Shown piece after piece: positions 34,446 through 47,500 of a stretch of DNA of 64,000 nucleotides. Both the position numbers and the translations under genes were made by a program. The notes below the pieces were generated by a model. The model did not search any database and had not been told where the DNA came from. It saw nothing but the letters and a program-made list of their open reading frames with translations. Numbering within the stretch: position 1 is the stretch's first letter; each line of letters opens with the position of its first letter. Origin of the DNA: Gymnothorax reevesii (lineage: Eukaryota > Chordata > Actinopteri > Anguilliformes > Muraenidae); assembly GCA_029721435.1 (NCBI GenBank), contig CM056583.1, positions 75,085,120-75,149,119 of the forward strand, read 5' to 3'.

Positions 34446-36146
34446 GTGCAAAAGTGGTGGACAATTTGGGATTTTTGGAAAAACAAATTTGGTCTAAGAA
34501 GTTAGAAGTTGGTGGTTATTAGTCGGAGGTCAACCAGATTTCTGTTATAGCATGTGTCACAAGCTTGCAGTGACACACTGTCTTATGCCTCTTGCGTCTT
34601 ATCTCCATACTGATGAACATCATTGTGAGTCAGCTAAGTCTGTATTGCATTTCACCACATGGCATCATAGCCCTCATAGTAGCTGTTTGTGTGTGTCTGG
34701 TTTTTTTTTTCTTTTTTTTTCTTTCTTTTAAATTACCACCTCCGGAATTCTCTTGCCGATGGGGTATTGCCATCCCTTCCGCCATCTGTCTGTCCTTCTG
34801 CAGGCTTTTCATTGGAAAGCCAAGTAAAAGGTGCACTGTCACAAGAAAGAGGTGTACATTGTTGGGGGGGCTGGGGAGGGTGAGATTTAGGAATGATGAA
34901 AACACATTTATAAACTGAAAACCACATACACTCGAATAATTAATTTAGCTTTCGATTATTAATTTGTTTTTTTTTTTTAAATATTCAAATAATACTCGAC
35001 CCCTGGAATTTATTCAAACGGCCCTAGTCCAAAAGTACGATTCGCATGACTCACTTGTTGTATTGTAAGATTTTTTTAAAGATTAAAATATATTTTCTTG
35101 AATAATTGCCTCAGATTTTTTTTTTTAATGTCGATAATTTTATAGTGGTTTTGCTGATATGTTACGTTTCAATGGTTGTTTGCCAGTCCTGAAATATTAT
35201 CTACCTGGTAATGCTGCAAATGTTATTTTGTAAACCTGCGAAAAGCACCATCTCCACAGTACACCACACCACTGAACACTTGAAATAATCCTGTCAAAAT
35301 AAATTCACTCTTATGTTATTAACATTGGAATCACAGAATGAATCAACTTGATACAGTTGGAGCACAAGTTATACAGTCTAAATGTTTATAAATTTTTATA
35401 TCTATAAACATCGAACCTGGATTCTGAAACCAGTTCGATGAGGCATTGGAATTAATTACTATATACGATAAGATTGGCTAAGAGGTATTCACCAGTCCAA
35501 ATATTACTCCACTCAATAAAGCAGTCGACACATGCCATGCCACCTGCAAGATGCTGTACATATAAACTGAAGTTTATCCATCACTGTTGACTTGCTATTA
35601 TGATGAAACCGGTTGCTTGTGATGGCTATGTCACACGCCTTTATGCAATCTGCACCAATGATCAATCGGACTGAGCCTCTATCCAATTTGATGTGAAATG
35701 TTGGTAGTCCATGCACACCTCAACAATGTCGTTTTCATGCGAGGAGAGGAATTTGACTGCCTCTAGCTACAAGAGGTCGTTTTCCCCCATTTCAGCGATC
35801 TGGATGCAGTATACACTTTCAAATTATTTTCATATAAATGAATTGTTTTTTTTCTCGATTTACCAATTGCCCCGCTAATATCCAATTGATCAATAGCGTT
35901 TGGTAAAACACTCAGATTAGACAAATGGTGTGACAGTCACATTGAATGGGTAATCTGAAACCGGTCACAAGACCTTTTCAAATAAATGAATATCTTCGAC
36001 AAAGCTATTGGGTGAAAACTTTCCATCCATCCAAATGTTATTCTACTCGATAAAGCAGTCAACAGCTGCCATATTTCATTTCTTATCCTCGCACAATGCA
36101 ATGTTCTGCCGGGTATCCCATGGCCACACGACATTGTTTCAACCAC

Positions 36147-36669
36147 AAAAAAAGATGGACGCAGCAACCGAGTCTGAAAAGTGAGGCCCATGTGGAAACC
36201 TCAAAAATTTACATTATATTTAATGGCCGGCAGATGGCGATGTTGGTAGTTGCAGAAATAAGTTCAATGCTATAGAAGTCTATGAGAAAATGACCCTACT
36301 TCGCCACCTGATTTATTATTTCAATAATGATTTTCCATATCATTTTATGGTATCTATCACTAGTTTCAAGTCTCCTTCGATTATATTGTGATGTTCATAT
36401 TTGTAAATTGTGGACAGGAGTAGGCTAGAATAAAGGATAAAGCCAGAGTATTCTTTAGCGGCGTGGCTATCCTCTGGTCGTCCTCCAATACAGTGAGATT
36501 CAGAGCCACAGTCCTCCCCTGATCTTCAATTCATGCTCTCGTCCAATAAGAGTCACATCTGGTTGCAAAATAACAAAATGGTGCTCTTCAAATTGCCAAA
36601 ATCGAGGCTCGCTAAATGGTATGCTGAAACCAATGGGTGACATCACCGTTGCTTCGTCCATCTTTTTTT
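36147..36669. mobile_element. Inverted-repeat element (523 bp)
   Basis: AAAAAAAGATGGACGCAGCAAC on the left and the complement of the right end, AAAAAAAGATGGACGAAGCA, are terminal inverted repeats. The right end also has the AATGGGTGACATCACCG block that recurs in teleost dispersed repeats. No coding capacity. Confidence 0.55.
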
Positions 36670-37672
36670 ACAGTTTATGGTTTCAGTACTGATTCTTGGC
36701 AGATTTGATTTGACCTATTATAAAGGACGGTATGATGGAGTGTGACAGACTAATAATATTGTCCAAACGATTCCATTCAATGGTTCTGATTGGTTCCTTG
36801 CCAAAGGAGTGAGTGCATAACAAAGTACCGGAAGCGTTTTGCCAACACGTTTGTGGTTTATCACGACGAGTTTTGACGTTCATTGCCAATTAAATTCACG
36901 GACTTGTATTTTTATGACATTCCATGCTTGCAGTAACGAAGATAACTGGTGCATCATTCAAAGTAAGTGGCAATTTGTGCCGGGCACCGCTTTCTAATGA
37001 AAAGCTTGTTTTGTCTTTGATTCAAGTGTTACTGAGCTAGCTGGAGACCCGCTATAGGGAACAACCCTCAAATTTTATCAGGTTATGCATATTGGTAGTT
37101 TCGAGAAGCTTATTGAAGGGCAAGGTCATATCTTTCATTTTGACCTACTTTTGTTCTGTGTCAGAGGTGGATGACGTTACCACTCCTGGGCTAGCCAAGG
37201 GGGAGTATATGGCGCCAAGCGCAATCTGATTTTCTTGTCAGAATAAACCTACGGAAGATATTTGGCTTTTCAAAGGTTTAACTGCTTTCTACAGTCAACC
37301 TCAGCTAACTCTTCAAATGCTCACCTGAGCTCTGTTGGTGTCAAGCACACAATTCTCATCACTTGTTATCCCTGGAATTTCTGCACTCCCCTTTGGGTAA
37401 TTCTTCCATTCCTCTGTTTTAAATTGGGGAATTGGGAGTAATTTGTGGGAAATGTCTTATCCTGGGAGTGTAAATTGATGTAAATTGCCTGTCTCTATTG
37501 AAGATGTCACCTTTGGTGATGGTCAGGCTTGAACAGATCCAGCTCTGTCCCTGGGGGAGTCTTAAAAGACCGTGCTCATGAGATGCTGCTCAAAACACTA
37601 TCTGCATACATCCTGAGGCCCGTTTATTTACAGCCTATATTTCCAGTTCTGTTTTATCGGCTTTACTTATTA

Positions 37673-38012
37673 TGTCTCCCCCTTCCTGGGGGGGGGGAAA
37701 TATTGTTTTTGCCTGAATTCCCGTTGGCGTCGGCATTGGCCTCGGCGTTCCCATTTGTTTCCGGAGCATAACTCTGAAACCGTTTGGCCGATTCTCACCA
37801 TATTTGATAATGTACCTCTCCATAACCTGTAGATGTACCTTTTGAGGGTTTGAACTGCTTTTGAATTTTATTTTTTCTGTTTCCATGGCAACAATTTGGA
37901 CTTGGGCATATTGAAGGGTGGGACTCGTTTCTGGACCATAACTCTAAAATGTGGAATGGGGGAAGGGGGAGACATCTGTTTTTACGTGTAAAAACCATTG
38001 CTAGTTGTAAAT
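37673..38012. repeat. Dispersed ~330-bp repeat, copy 2
   Basis: Same family and orientation as 26882-27213, including the TGTCTCCCCCTTCC/GGAAGGGGGAGACA inner pair and the shared right end. This copy has an additional 12 bp near 37729-37740. Confidence 0.75.
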
Positions 38013-41000
38013 TAAGACTTTGCTGTGGTTAGGTGGGTGTAGTTTGAAGTATTGCAGCCTGTTGCAGTTTACATAGTACACTGTAAACTGTTGAAATATT
38101 ACTGATTGGTATATTTGGCTAAGGATCAGCATTTTGCCCATGTCTCCCTGTGTAGAACGGCTGCATTTCACAACTATCTACTTTCTTTCCATATTGGGCC
38201 AAGAGTTACTACAGGGTTGAATTAGGTCTCCTATGCATACTACGCTATCGAATTTCTAATCCAAAAGACACTCTATCACTGACGATAAATTATTCTTTAC
38301 TGATAATGGTTATCGTATTCTATTGATTTAGCGCTTGCTATAATGGCTGATAGTTTGCTGTTCTGCTCAATTTTAACAATTTAATTTTAATCTTGCGACT
38401 TAGGATTTTAGAATGTTATGCTAATAATGTGATTAGCTTTCGCCAAATGGAAGTTGGTGATTGGGATGGGCACTGGTAATCAATGCTAGATTATTCAGCT
38501 GATGTTCCTACTTTATTAGATTTATTTATTCATTTTTTACTTCATGACCATTATTTAGTTTATGATATGTAAAACTTTCACTTAATTATTAGCTGTCACA
38601 CAGGCCCTTTAAGATGGAGTGCCTGCCTTGACTGCTGTAGCAGTTTTCTGTTACCTGAAGTGACCTAGCTAGTTGTTTTTGACTGCCATCACAGGATTGG
38701 GCGCATTGTCTCTAATTGAGTGCTTCAGACATAGGCTGTTTGATTGACTGTGCCGGCCCTGTGCTGTCACTCTGCTCACTTCTGGCTATTCAATTACTGT
38801 TCAAGCTACTACACTGCCATGGCTTAACCTACTGTAGCTGTGCCATAATCGGTATATTGCATGCTTGTGGCGATGGTTGTTGACGCACAAAAAAAGAAAC
38901 TGCGGAGTTAAGCTGCAAACATTGCTGCGTGGGATGTCTATTATGCATGTGGAATCTAGAACATGTTCGTATGGTAGGTTTTTTTTTATTTATTTATTTT
39001 ATTTATTTTTATTTATTTGACAGGAATAGCATCTTGGGTGTGTCCCAATTCGAAGGCTGCGCCTTGTTCAAATGAAACCTTAAATGAGTAATTATTTTCC
39101 CCTAATCATAATCATTTGCAATTCTGTAAATCTTAATTCTCTTCAGTGATGTTTCTGTCAGGCCCAGATCTATGGATCTTTGATTTTACATTCCAGCAAG
39201 AAATTTTATAACCTCTAAGATGATTAAAAAGATCAAAAAAGGATTCCCTCGAGCAAGTGGAATTCACTCAGATATGTTGTTTTTCTGCCTGCCAGAGTAT
39301 TCTTAACGCTTGTGACCTTTCTGTAAACGACCACACTACTGTGCCTATTTGACATTACTGCTTATAAGTGGTGCTCAAGAGTTTAACCTTAAGGGATTTG
39401 CTGGCTGCATGCTGTAATGCTGACTTACAGTGGAGGTGCTCCCTAAGGCATGATGCATTGCCACCCTATAGGGTTCTGGTAAAAATGTGTGTTGTGCTGT
39501 CATCATGTGAGGCTCTCAGTCTAAATCTGAGATTTGTCTGTCATCAGTCTGCATCTTCACTGCATGCCAGCCTTTAGTTTACCAAACAGGGCACCATGGA
39601 AACCACAGAGGTTCTGTAATCAATGGGCTATTTTTGAGTACTGCAAGCATTCAGTGTAAATGTAGAAATGTTTAGGTTGCAGATGAGTAACGGGGGATGA
39701 AGAAGACATCGGAGAGATTCAAGACCTCAAAATTTGCTGATGAAATGACTGCAGTATTCAAATCCTCCTCTTCCACTTGCTAATAAGTGTACATTTTGCG
39801 TCTTGCTGAATCATTTAGTTAATAGTTTACTTAATAGCCAGAGTTGATCGTTTGTAGTGATTCTATTTAAAGTTTTGAGCATTAGCTATTTTTGTACTCT
39901 AAAACTATTTGCTGCTTCATGAGAGTTCAGTATAATGTTAAGAACGGTAACTGACATGGTAAGCTATGTATTCACGGTATACCCGAAGGGGGATGGCAAA
40001 GGTATTTTCGTCGACTTGGTTTGTCTGTCAAAAAAGGTCTGATTTACCTCAAGCCCATGCCAAATGTTTTCATTTTCAATGCGTGCCATGTAGTCTTTTT
40101 ATTGCCAAGAATTTTCAAAGGTTCAATGGTTTCAAAGATCTGTTGGGTAAAGTTCAGGGGGCTCAAGGTCATTGATCTGAAATGCTGAATTTTCTCTCTC
40201 TCAAAAACTTATGTGGATAGTCACTTTGTCACTATGGAACACAGATAGGAAATCGCATATTGAGATTACAATGACACCATTACATTTGACCTTGAAAGGT
40301 CAAACCCAGGCGCTCATGTAAAGTGGATTGACTCATAGAACAGTGAAAAATTGTGCGAGGGGTGGGGATTGTCGTGCTTGGCACGGTTTGCATTTTTAGC
40401 CGACGACCCTTATTTTGATGAGGTATTGTGCAACATTGGGCTTACTTTGTAAAACACTGCCTGCTTTTCTGCTCAGATTCTTTTCGGAGAATATTTTGGG
40501 CATGTGCACATCAAAGCTTGGAAGAAACTGTCAGATACGAGATGCGTATGTTTGGTAGGGCAGGACGCAGGTCTCCTTTCCTTTTGTCCTCTCAACTTCC
40601 TGCGGTTAGTGTGCGGGAGAGGAAGTGCATCAGCAAATCTGGTGAGTCAATGTTGACATGGCTTCTCCTCTGTCTTAGTTCCTCTTCCCCAATTCCCACA
40701 TGCCCTAATGACTTGGAGCCAAAAGTTAGCCAGTCCTGGGGTAAACCTCACCCCGGATGACCTCATTCCATCTCAAGTAACCTCATGAAATGTTCTCCTG
40801 TTAAGCGATTGCTGGCAGGTCTAGTTATTTCTAGCGCTGTAAAATTACATTTCAAGCTAGATCATTATATATACTTCCAAGTTTCAAATTTTATCACGAG
40901 GGGAAATGCCCTGTATTGCACCATGCCGAAGAAAAAATCCTTGCTTTTTCAACAATTGCTGTGCCCTCTTTTGCACAAACCAGCCTTTCAAAAGTTATTT

Positions 41001-41727
41001 ACTGGAGAATTTAGATCAACTTCCTTTCCTTTGTTGTGCTGCTCTTTAAAGTTCTGACAGGGGGCCTCGCCAGAAGTGTTGTTACCTGAATGCTGCTACA
41101 TTAGGCTGTGCAATTCTGAATTCACACGGTCATGTTCATGGACCAGCCATGGTCTGATACTGAACAGGAAACTCAACCTTTTTACAGCAGATGTCGTCCT
41201 CACTTTAGTAGTAGTCTAGGAATGCATTGCTGGCAAGAATTGATGAAGCCAAAGTGAGGCAGAAAAAAAAAATCTTTGTTTATTCCTGCAGCCCCTCTGT
41301 TTACATTATGGAATCTGCAATTTCCCATGATGCCTTTCTGCCTATATAGCCTCTGTCTCATGTGCAATGTAGAAAATGAGGCTGTGGGGAAAATTGGCAG
41401 TTGTTGCTAGTTTTCTTGGGCTAGCTGAAGAGTGATGCCATCATCACAATGCGCAGTGTCAGGGGAAAAAAAGGCAAGGCTTTTATTGGGATTAATACCA
41501 TTAATGCCATTGTGGCGGCAGAGTGAAATCTGCTTTTTTCTGGCAAAGTCACAAAAATCCTATTTCTTCCCCATTGTGATGTTTGGTCTGAACAACAACT
41601 GATCCCTTTGACCTTGTCTGTATGCGTTTTATGCATGGAGTTGCGCCTTATGCTTGCTGATTAGATATTTACATTAACAAGCTGGTACGCAGGTGTGCTA
41701 ATGAAGTGATGTCTGTCGTTGTGCGTA

Positions 41728-41925
41728 CAAACCCCAATTCCAATGAAGTTGGGACGTTGTGTAAAACGTGAATAAAAACAGAATGCAATGATTTGCAAAT
41801 CCTTATCGACCAGTATTCAATTGAGTACACTACAAAAACAAGCTATTTAATGTTCAAACTGATAAACTTCATTGTTTTTTGGAAATATTCACCCATTTTG
41901 AATTTGATGCCGGCAACACAGTGGA
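41728..41925. mobile_element. Single terminal repeat of a Tc1-type element
   Basis: ACAAACCCCAATTCCAATGA then AGTTGGGACGTTGTGTAAAA is followed by blocks shared with the ends of the element at 23525-25135 (AATGCAATGATTTGCAAATC, TATTCAATTGAGTACACTAC, TTAATGTTCAAACTGA). It is a related but distinct family; no partner end or transposase is nearby. Confidence 0.7.
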
Positions 41926-42083
41926 AGTATGGTTAGGATTTGGTTCAGTTTCAAGGCTCAGTATTCGAGTGGGGCTTCAGGTGAAGTTTAGGTTTTAAAT
42001 GAGGATTAAAATGGTTGTTTTGAGGGCTTTGTCAGGTCAGGGTTAAGGATAGGTTTGGGTTAGGGGTTGAGATTGCAGCTAAT

Positions 42084-42265
42084 GGGGCGTCCCGGTGGCA
42101 CATCGGTCTAAGCACGCGCACAATTAAGGCTGTGTGCTGTCTGCGGCGCCCCGGGTTTGATTCCAGCTCAGGTCATTTGCCGCATGTCTTCCCCCATTCT
42201 TCTCCCCAACCTTACTGTCACTCTCAACTATCAAATAACGGAGAAAATCCCAACAAAAAAATTGG
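42084..42265 (+). mobile_element. tRNA-derived SINE
   Basis: The head GGGGCGTCCCGG leads into an A-box-like TGGCACATCGG (42096-42106) and a B box GGTTTGATTCC (42154-42164), the internal RNA polymerase III promoter of tRNA-derived SINEs. The body CATTTGCCGCATGTCTTCCC plus a CTCTCAACTATCAAATAA tail is the form common in teleost SINEs. Confidence 0.8.
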
Positions 42266-45200
42266 GGCTAATGTTAGGATTTGAGGCCATGCACGTAGGA
42301 TGTTGACTATCAGGTAATTTTTATTCGTTCTCGTGACTTCTATAAAACGAAAGCTGTATGAGTTTAGATCCAAAGGGCTTAAAACCACTGGCTTTATAAA
42401 CATTATTGCAAATATGTTAGAATACGACTAGGTGAATGTCTGCGCTCTGCTCATTCGCAAATCAGAATGATGTAGCTGTATGCCAAAAATGATTGATTTC
42501 ATTTGACTGTATTACACAGCTCAGTCCAATGATTTGCTACTTTAGGCAGCGCTTCTCATTTTTGCTGCAAGTGATGTGCGACTATATTTGATGAGAAATT
42601 GTTAATTTCCGGTGGTTTGTGATGATTAGGAAAGGGGGGAGGGGGAGGGGGATGTTTTTAATGCCTTCTGCGGGAGATCTGTTTCTGCTTAAAGTGCAGG
42701 ATGAATGTCCTGGGTACACAAGCCCTGTGCAGCCGAGCACATCTTGTACTTTCTACTGGCGATGTGCGCAGCGGAGCTGGGTAGTTCCTCTCTAACAGTG
42801 GTCAGTGTGAGATGGGATTTACTCTGTATTTGCCTGTTTCTGATGTTCTGGAGAGAGTATTTCCTCATTTGAAATGGAATGCGGCGGAGAGTCATGCTTA
42901 GCAGTGAGCAGTGCACTTTGGCGCGTACACCCCAGGGGGAGGACGGAGCGCCTTCAAAGCCCAGTGGGAGGGGGCACCGTCTGGGGAATGACATGAGAAC
43001 ATTGCCTTTTCAAGTCGTGCCTCTCCAAATATTATACAAAGCACTGCTATCCCGAAACACAAGAGGAGAGCTGGCAGGCTCCTCTGATTGACTTCATGAT
43101 ACAATGGAGGTTTTGTTGTGGCAGTTGCAGTCTGTGGCCTCAGTATATCTTCAGCCTTATTCACGCTCCGGAGGTGCCGGTTTATCTGGCCCACATCTCT
43201 CCGCTGTGCTTCCCGCTGTGTAATGAGCAGCTTCAGGCTGTTATCAGTGCCTTAAACAGGGCCAGGTGATACGATCGCACTCCTCGACTCGATAAAATTA
43301 TATCATATTGATTGGTAGCAATAATTATCCATATTTGTATTTTTTCTTGACATTTTAAGGGACCTTTTGGTGCCTTTTAAATACAAAAGTGGTCAGTTTT
43401 CTTTTAAATGCAAATATTGAGAAAGGTCTGTGTCGTGGGAGGATGTATCGAGTGTCTGATGCCCAGGATTTGCTTGGACACAGATTTTTCAAACCTTACT
43501 AAAGGGGAACATATCTTTGGCGGTATGAAGGCTGCTGCCAATGTGGCCTCCTTAAAATATAGGATGTTTTCTCATGCAGAGTAGCCTTTGCGTAGCTCAC
43601 CGTGGTTGCCTGCTGAACTGTTGCTTGAACTGAAGCCAGGTTGTGACGTATCTGATGTTTGATTGGATGCTAACAGCTCAGGTAGTAAAACAGATTTGCA
43701 ACCCAACTTTGTTGGAAAGATTTTCCGCATAGTTTGCATACAACTGTGCTCTATATGTCAGATTTTAAAAAGCCTTCACCCTTGCTGTTTGCATTTTGAT
43801 GGCAGGCCCAGGTGTGTGCAATCAACCAACTAATGAACTGTTTGTGTGGCACTTTTTGCTGATATTTTTCTTGTTTTCATTTATTTTTATGTGATGTGGT
43901 ACTCTTTATGACTCAGGGAGGGAGTTTGTGCAACTGAACTTATCTGATTGCTTATCTTATCTTATCTTGAGACAGCTTGATGATACTTAGCACCTGAATC
44001 TGCTGAATCAACGTATCAAATTTTGTATTGAAGCCTTTTTATTGGTATTGAAGAAGTTGGTTTCGGGATAACTATTGGTGTTATTTTAATGTGTAGCTCA
44101 ATCGCCATGTCCAATCCTGAAAATTGCCTAAAAATAGGAAATTAATACATTTGGGCTAAATCACTCGGCTTAGTTTATTGTACCTTGAAAATGCTTCAGA
44201 TCATTCTCAGTTGAAGGCTTGTCGCATTCCATAAAAAAGACAAAGACCTGAACGAAACAGGCACTACTTTGCCAGAGACACGCAGAATTTTAAATCATGG
44301 TGCACAGTATTTATAGATTGTATATTCACAGAATATGTCTTTGATAACCCCCAAAGTATGATATGAGGGGAGGTCAGAGTTTTTTTTTCCCCAAAAAGAA
44401 AGCGTTGCATCTTAGTGAGAGGATGTATTGGCTGCCTGCAATATGCATGACAAAAATCATAGTTACCCACTCTGAAGTTAAGTTTGTTTTTTAATGCAGC
44501 AAGATGGAAAAATATGGAAATAAAGTGTGGAAGTTTTGAGCACTTACATCTGCCCGCGTTTGAAGGTCCACTGTGTTTCATTTGGGTCAAACCACTTCAG
44601 GAATGGGGAGGTTGGCAATACGAATCATCGCATAGTCGTGTTAGAATGAACTGTAGCAACTTCTTTGAATTAGCATTTCTCAGTTTATATTCAGTGCTTT
44701 TGATCGATTGTTTGCCAAGATAACACTGAAGGTATGAGCATTTAGTTGGATTATTTTTTATGTTTGTACATTTCAAGGTTGTTTAATTCTCAGAATATAT
44801 TTTCTAACAAGCAGTGTCGCAGGAAGGATTCAGCAAAATGATGGATCCTTCTGATGCATTTTGATAAACTTAAAATGCTTCAGCTTTGTTTGTACGTAGC
44901 GTTATTTTTGTGTTCTTACCGAGTGTGATCCCTTTGGCCAACCCAAAAAAAAAAAAAGATTTTCTGTTGCGCACTACATGACAAATTTTGGGGCACGCCC
45001 ATTTTTTCATTTTCCTTTATTCCTTCAATGGGTGTACTTTTCTTTTATCCTTCACGGCTTTTCTAGAAATCGGCAAAGACAAACATAGCCATTCATCTGC
45101 CTATCACAGTTGGACATTGTGATTGTACAACATCTTTATCACCCTGGTGTAGCCTTATCTGGGGCTTTTACAAGGGCCAGCTGACTCTAGGTTCCTGGAT

Positions 45201-47216
45201 ATTGGTGACGGCAATCCTGTCGATTTTCACTTCTGTCCTCACCAGCAAACCTCATTCAAATTTCATGAGTATTGTTGAGCTGCTGATGGAAATATGATTC
45301 TCAATTAATGATGTATTTTTGCTAGTGAATTTGCGCCGGCAACTGGTTTTTGTGTTCAGAGCTAGTGGCGGATAACTTCAGCGATCTGATCAGAATTTAG
45401 CCAGATGATTGAAAAACCCAATTTACTGGTGGCTTCTGGTGCAAAACTGCATGCAGCTTGATGCAGGAACTGATTTTGGGAAGCAATGTGATTTAAAAAA
45501 AATAAAATAAAGTCTTCACATTGGTAAAAACGAGCCGAGCATGAGGCTGAAAGGTGTATTGTGCTGTGTGGTTGTGCTTTCAGACGTTTGACAGTTGGGT
45601 CTGTTACTTCCTGTCTGTTGTAATTTACCCGTTTAGCCCCTCACCCTTCTTAAGTCCTGCCTGGCTTTACTCTGCATCTCTTACTGGCGATTTTACTGGT
45701 CCCCCTGTTGCTTATTTTAATCTCTCTTCTCAGTACCTCTGTGACCGCAGTTGGCTCCCCTGTGGCCTCAGTTAGTTTTTCCATGGGGTGGAATGTTCTG
45801 GAAAGGACGTCAAAGCTCTTCCCAAACGCGTCTCCAGTGCTTAAGAAATCAAAAACATAGTGATGTTTTGAAAATAAATACTATCTTGCCACTGAGCGTG
45901 CATTTCATATTCATCTTCAAATTTTAATTTGAAAACGGAGCCGTGCATAAATCTGACTCCAGTAAAATTAGAAAAGATGCAACTTCTATATTCCGGCTAT
46001 CTGCACTCCACTGTAACATATTTCATGAAACATTCTTGTGTCTCGTATTTCACGTTTATAGTTCAGGGTGATGGATTTTTTTGAGAAACAAGGTTATGCA
46101 GGCTTTTACTGCAGAGCAGTGATGATCTCACTGGGCCTCTGTGTTTGTCATCGGTTTGGAAACTAACAAAGATGAGTCCATTAAGTCTCACACACACACT
46201 GCTAATGTCACACAGCTCAACCACCAACTCCGAATGTGTCTACAAACAGTCTTCCCACAGAGACCATTTCTTTCTAAATGGAAGGGGGGGGGGGGGGGGA
46301 CTTCAGAACCTGATTCTCATGGCATTTGTACGTCGAAGTCTGCCTATTTACGTAAGAGAAGACCCGTGGGTTTATTATATGGACAAATGTTATTGAATTT
46401 CCTTGAAGTTTGATAGCTTCTTCTCCGGCTGTTTCGAAGTCTGCAGATCAGTGCCGCACAAAGGCGCCATTGTATCTCCAAGCTTCTGAAGCTGCTGTCA
46501 AATGGTTTCTTTACAGCAGGAATGCAAACATGATCCTTGTTTCATCAACTAGACAAGGAATTCTGCTCCTCGGCAGCGGATTCAGACAGGAAGCTTGCGC
46601 CCGAAGGGGATGTCGAGGACGGGGAGGTCAGGGTTTTTCCTGGCTGAGCAATGGGACTAAAGGGGTGATGCCAGTGACCGGCTGCCACACCCCGTGTCTC
46701 TCGCCGTGCACAGCACCTCCTCGGCGCATGCTGTCAGGGCAGTGGCTGCCTCCAAGCTGAGGGAAGGCGATACAGCGCACTTGGCATTATGGAATTTTTG
46801 GCACATGCTGCCAGTCGTGCCAGCAGAAACATGATGGAGCCTTTAATTTGAGACAATCAGGATCAAATCCTGTGCTTCCCTGCTTTCCCGTTCTACTACA
46901 GAGCAGAATGATTTAAATTACATATTATTTGAATTTGAAGGTGGATGAACTAGAAAAGGGCCACATTTGTATATCGTTCTCATGAATTCCCTTTTTATTT
47001 TATCAGAATACATTGACAAAGATCACTTTTTCTCTTTTAACATCAACCCTTATTTTTAACCTGACTTCCTGCTCCTCTTATCGCCTGTCTGACCCCTGCC
47101 CAGGCTCTGCTGCACCCTGCTGCCTGACTTTATCTTACTTTATCTTCCGTTTAGTCCTCTGTTTGCCTTGATTTGCTAATATATTGTTGGTATAGTTACA
47201 TATTTTTGATAATATG

Positions 47217-47500
47217 CACTGCCAGGCCAAAAAAAAAGTCACCTCCATGACCACAGGATTTGAGTCAACTAATGTCAGCTGACATCCATGCCGATTAGAT
47301 GACTGACTGAGACTAAGGTCATGTTACTGTAGAAGCTTAAAAATTAAGCAAATGGGCAGAATTGACAGGGTCTACAATATTCAGATTGTGTAGCTAGGCT
47401 GAATAACACTATCGGTGTACTAGAAAAAAGCCCTCTATCGTGGACATGTTGGAGTGCCTTCTTTGCAGCTTGCAGGCAGGTCAAAACTTTGAAGGGAAAG
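47217..47500 (+). mobile_element. Tc1/mariner-like terminal fragment
   Basis: CACTGCCAGGCCAAAAAAAA-AGTCACC is the terminal sequence of a known style of Tc1-like element. About 280 bp of leader-like sequence follow, then similarity fades; no transposase. Confidence 0.4.

Noticed and set aside
42084..42165. Functional tRNA gene
   Set aside because: A and B boxes are present but no cloverleaf can be formed and the sequence continues into a SINE body.
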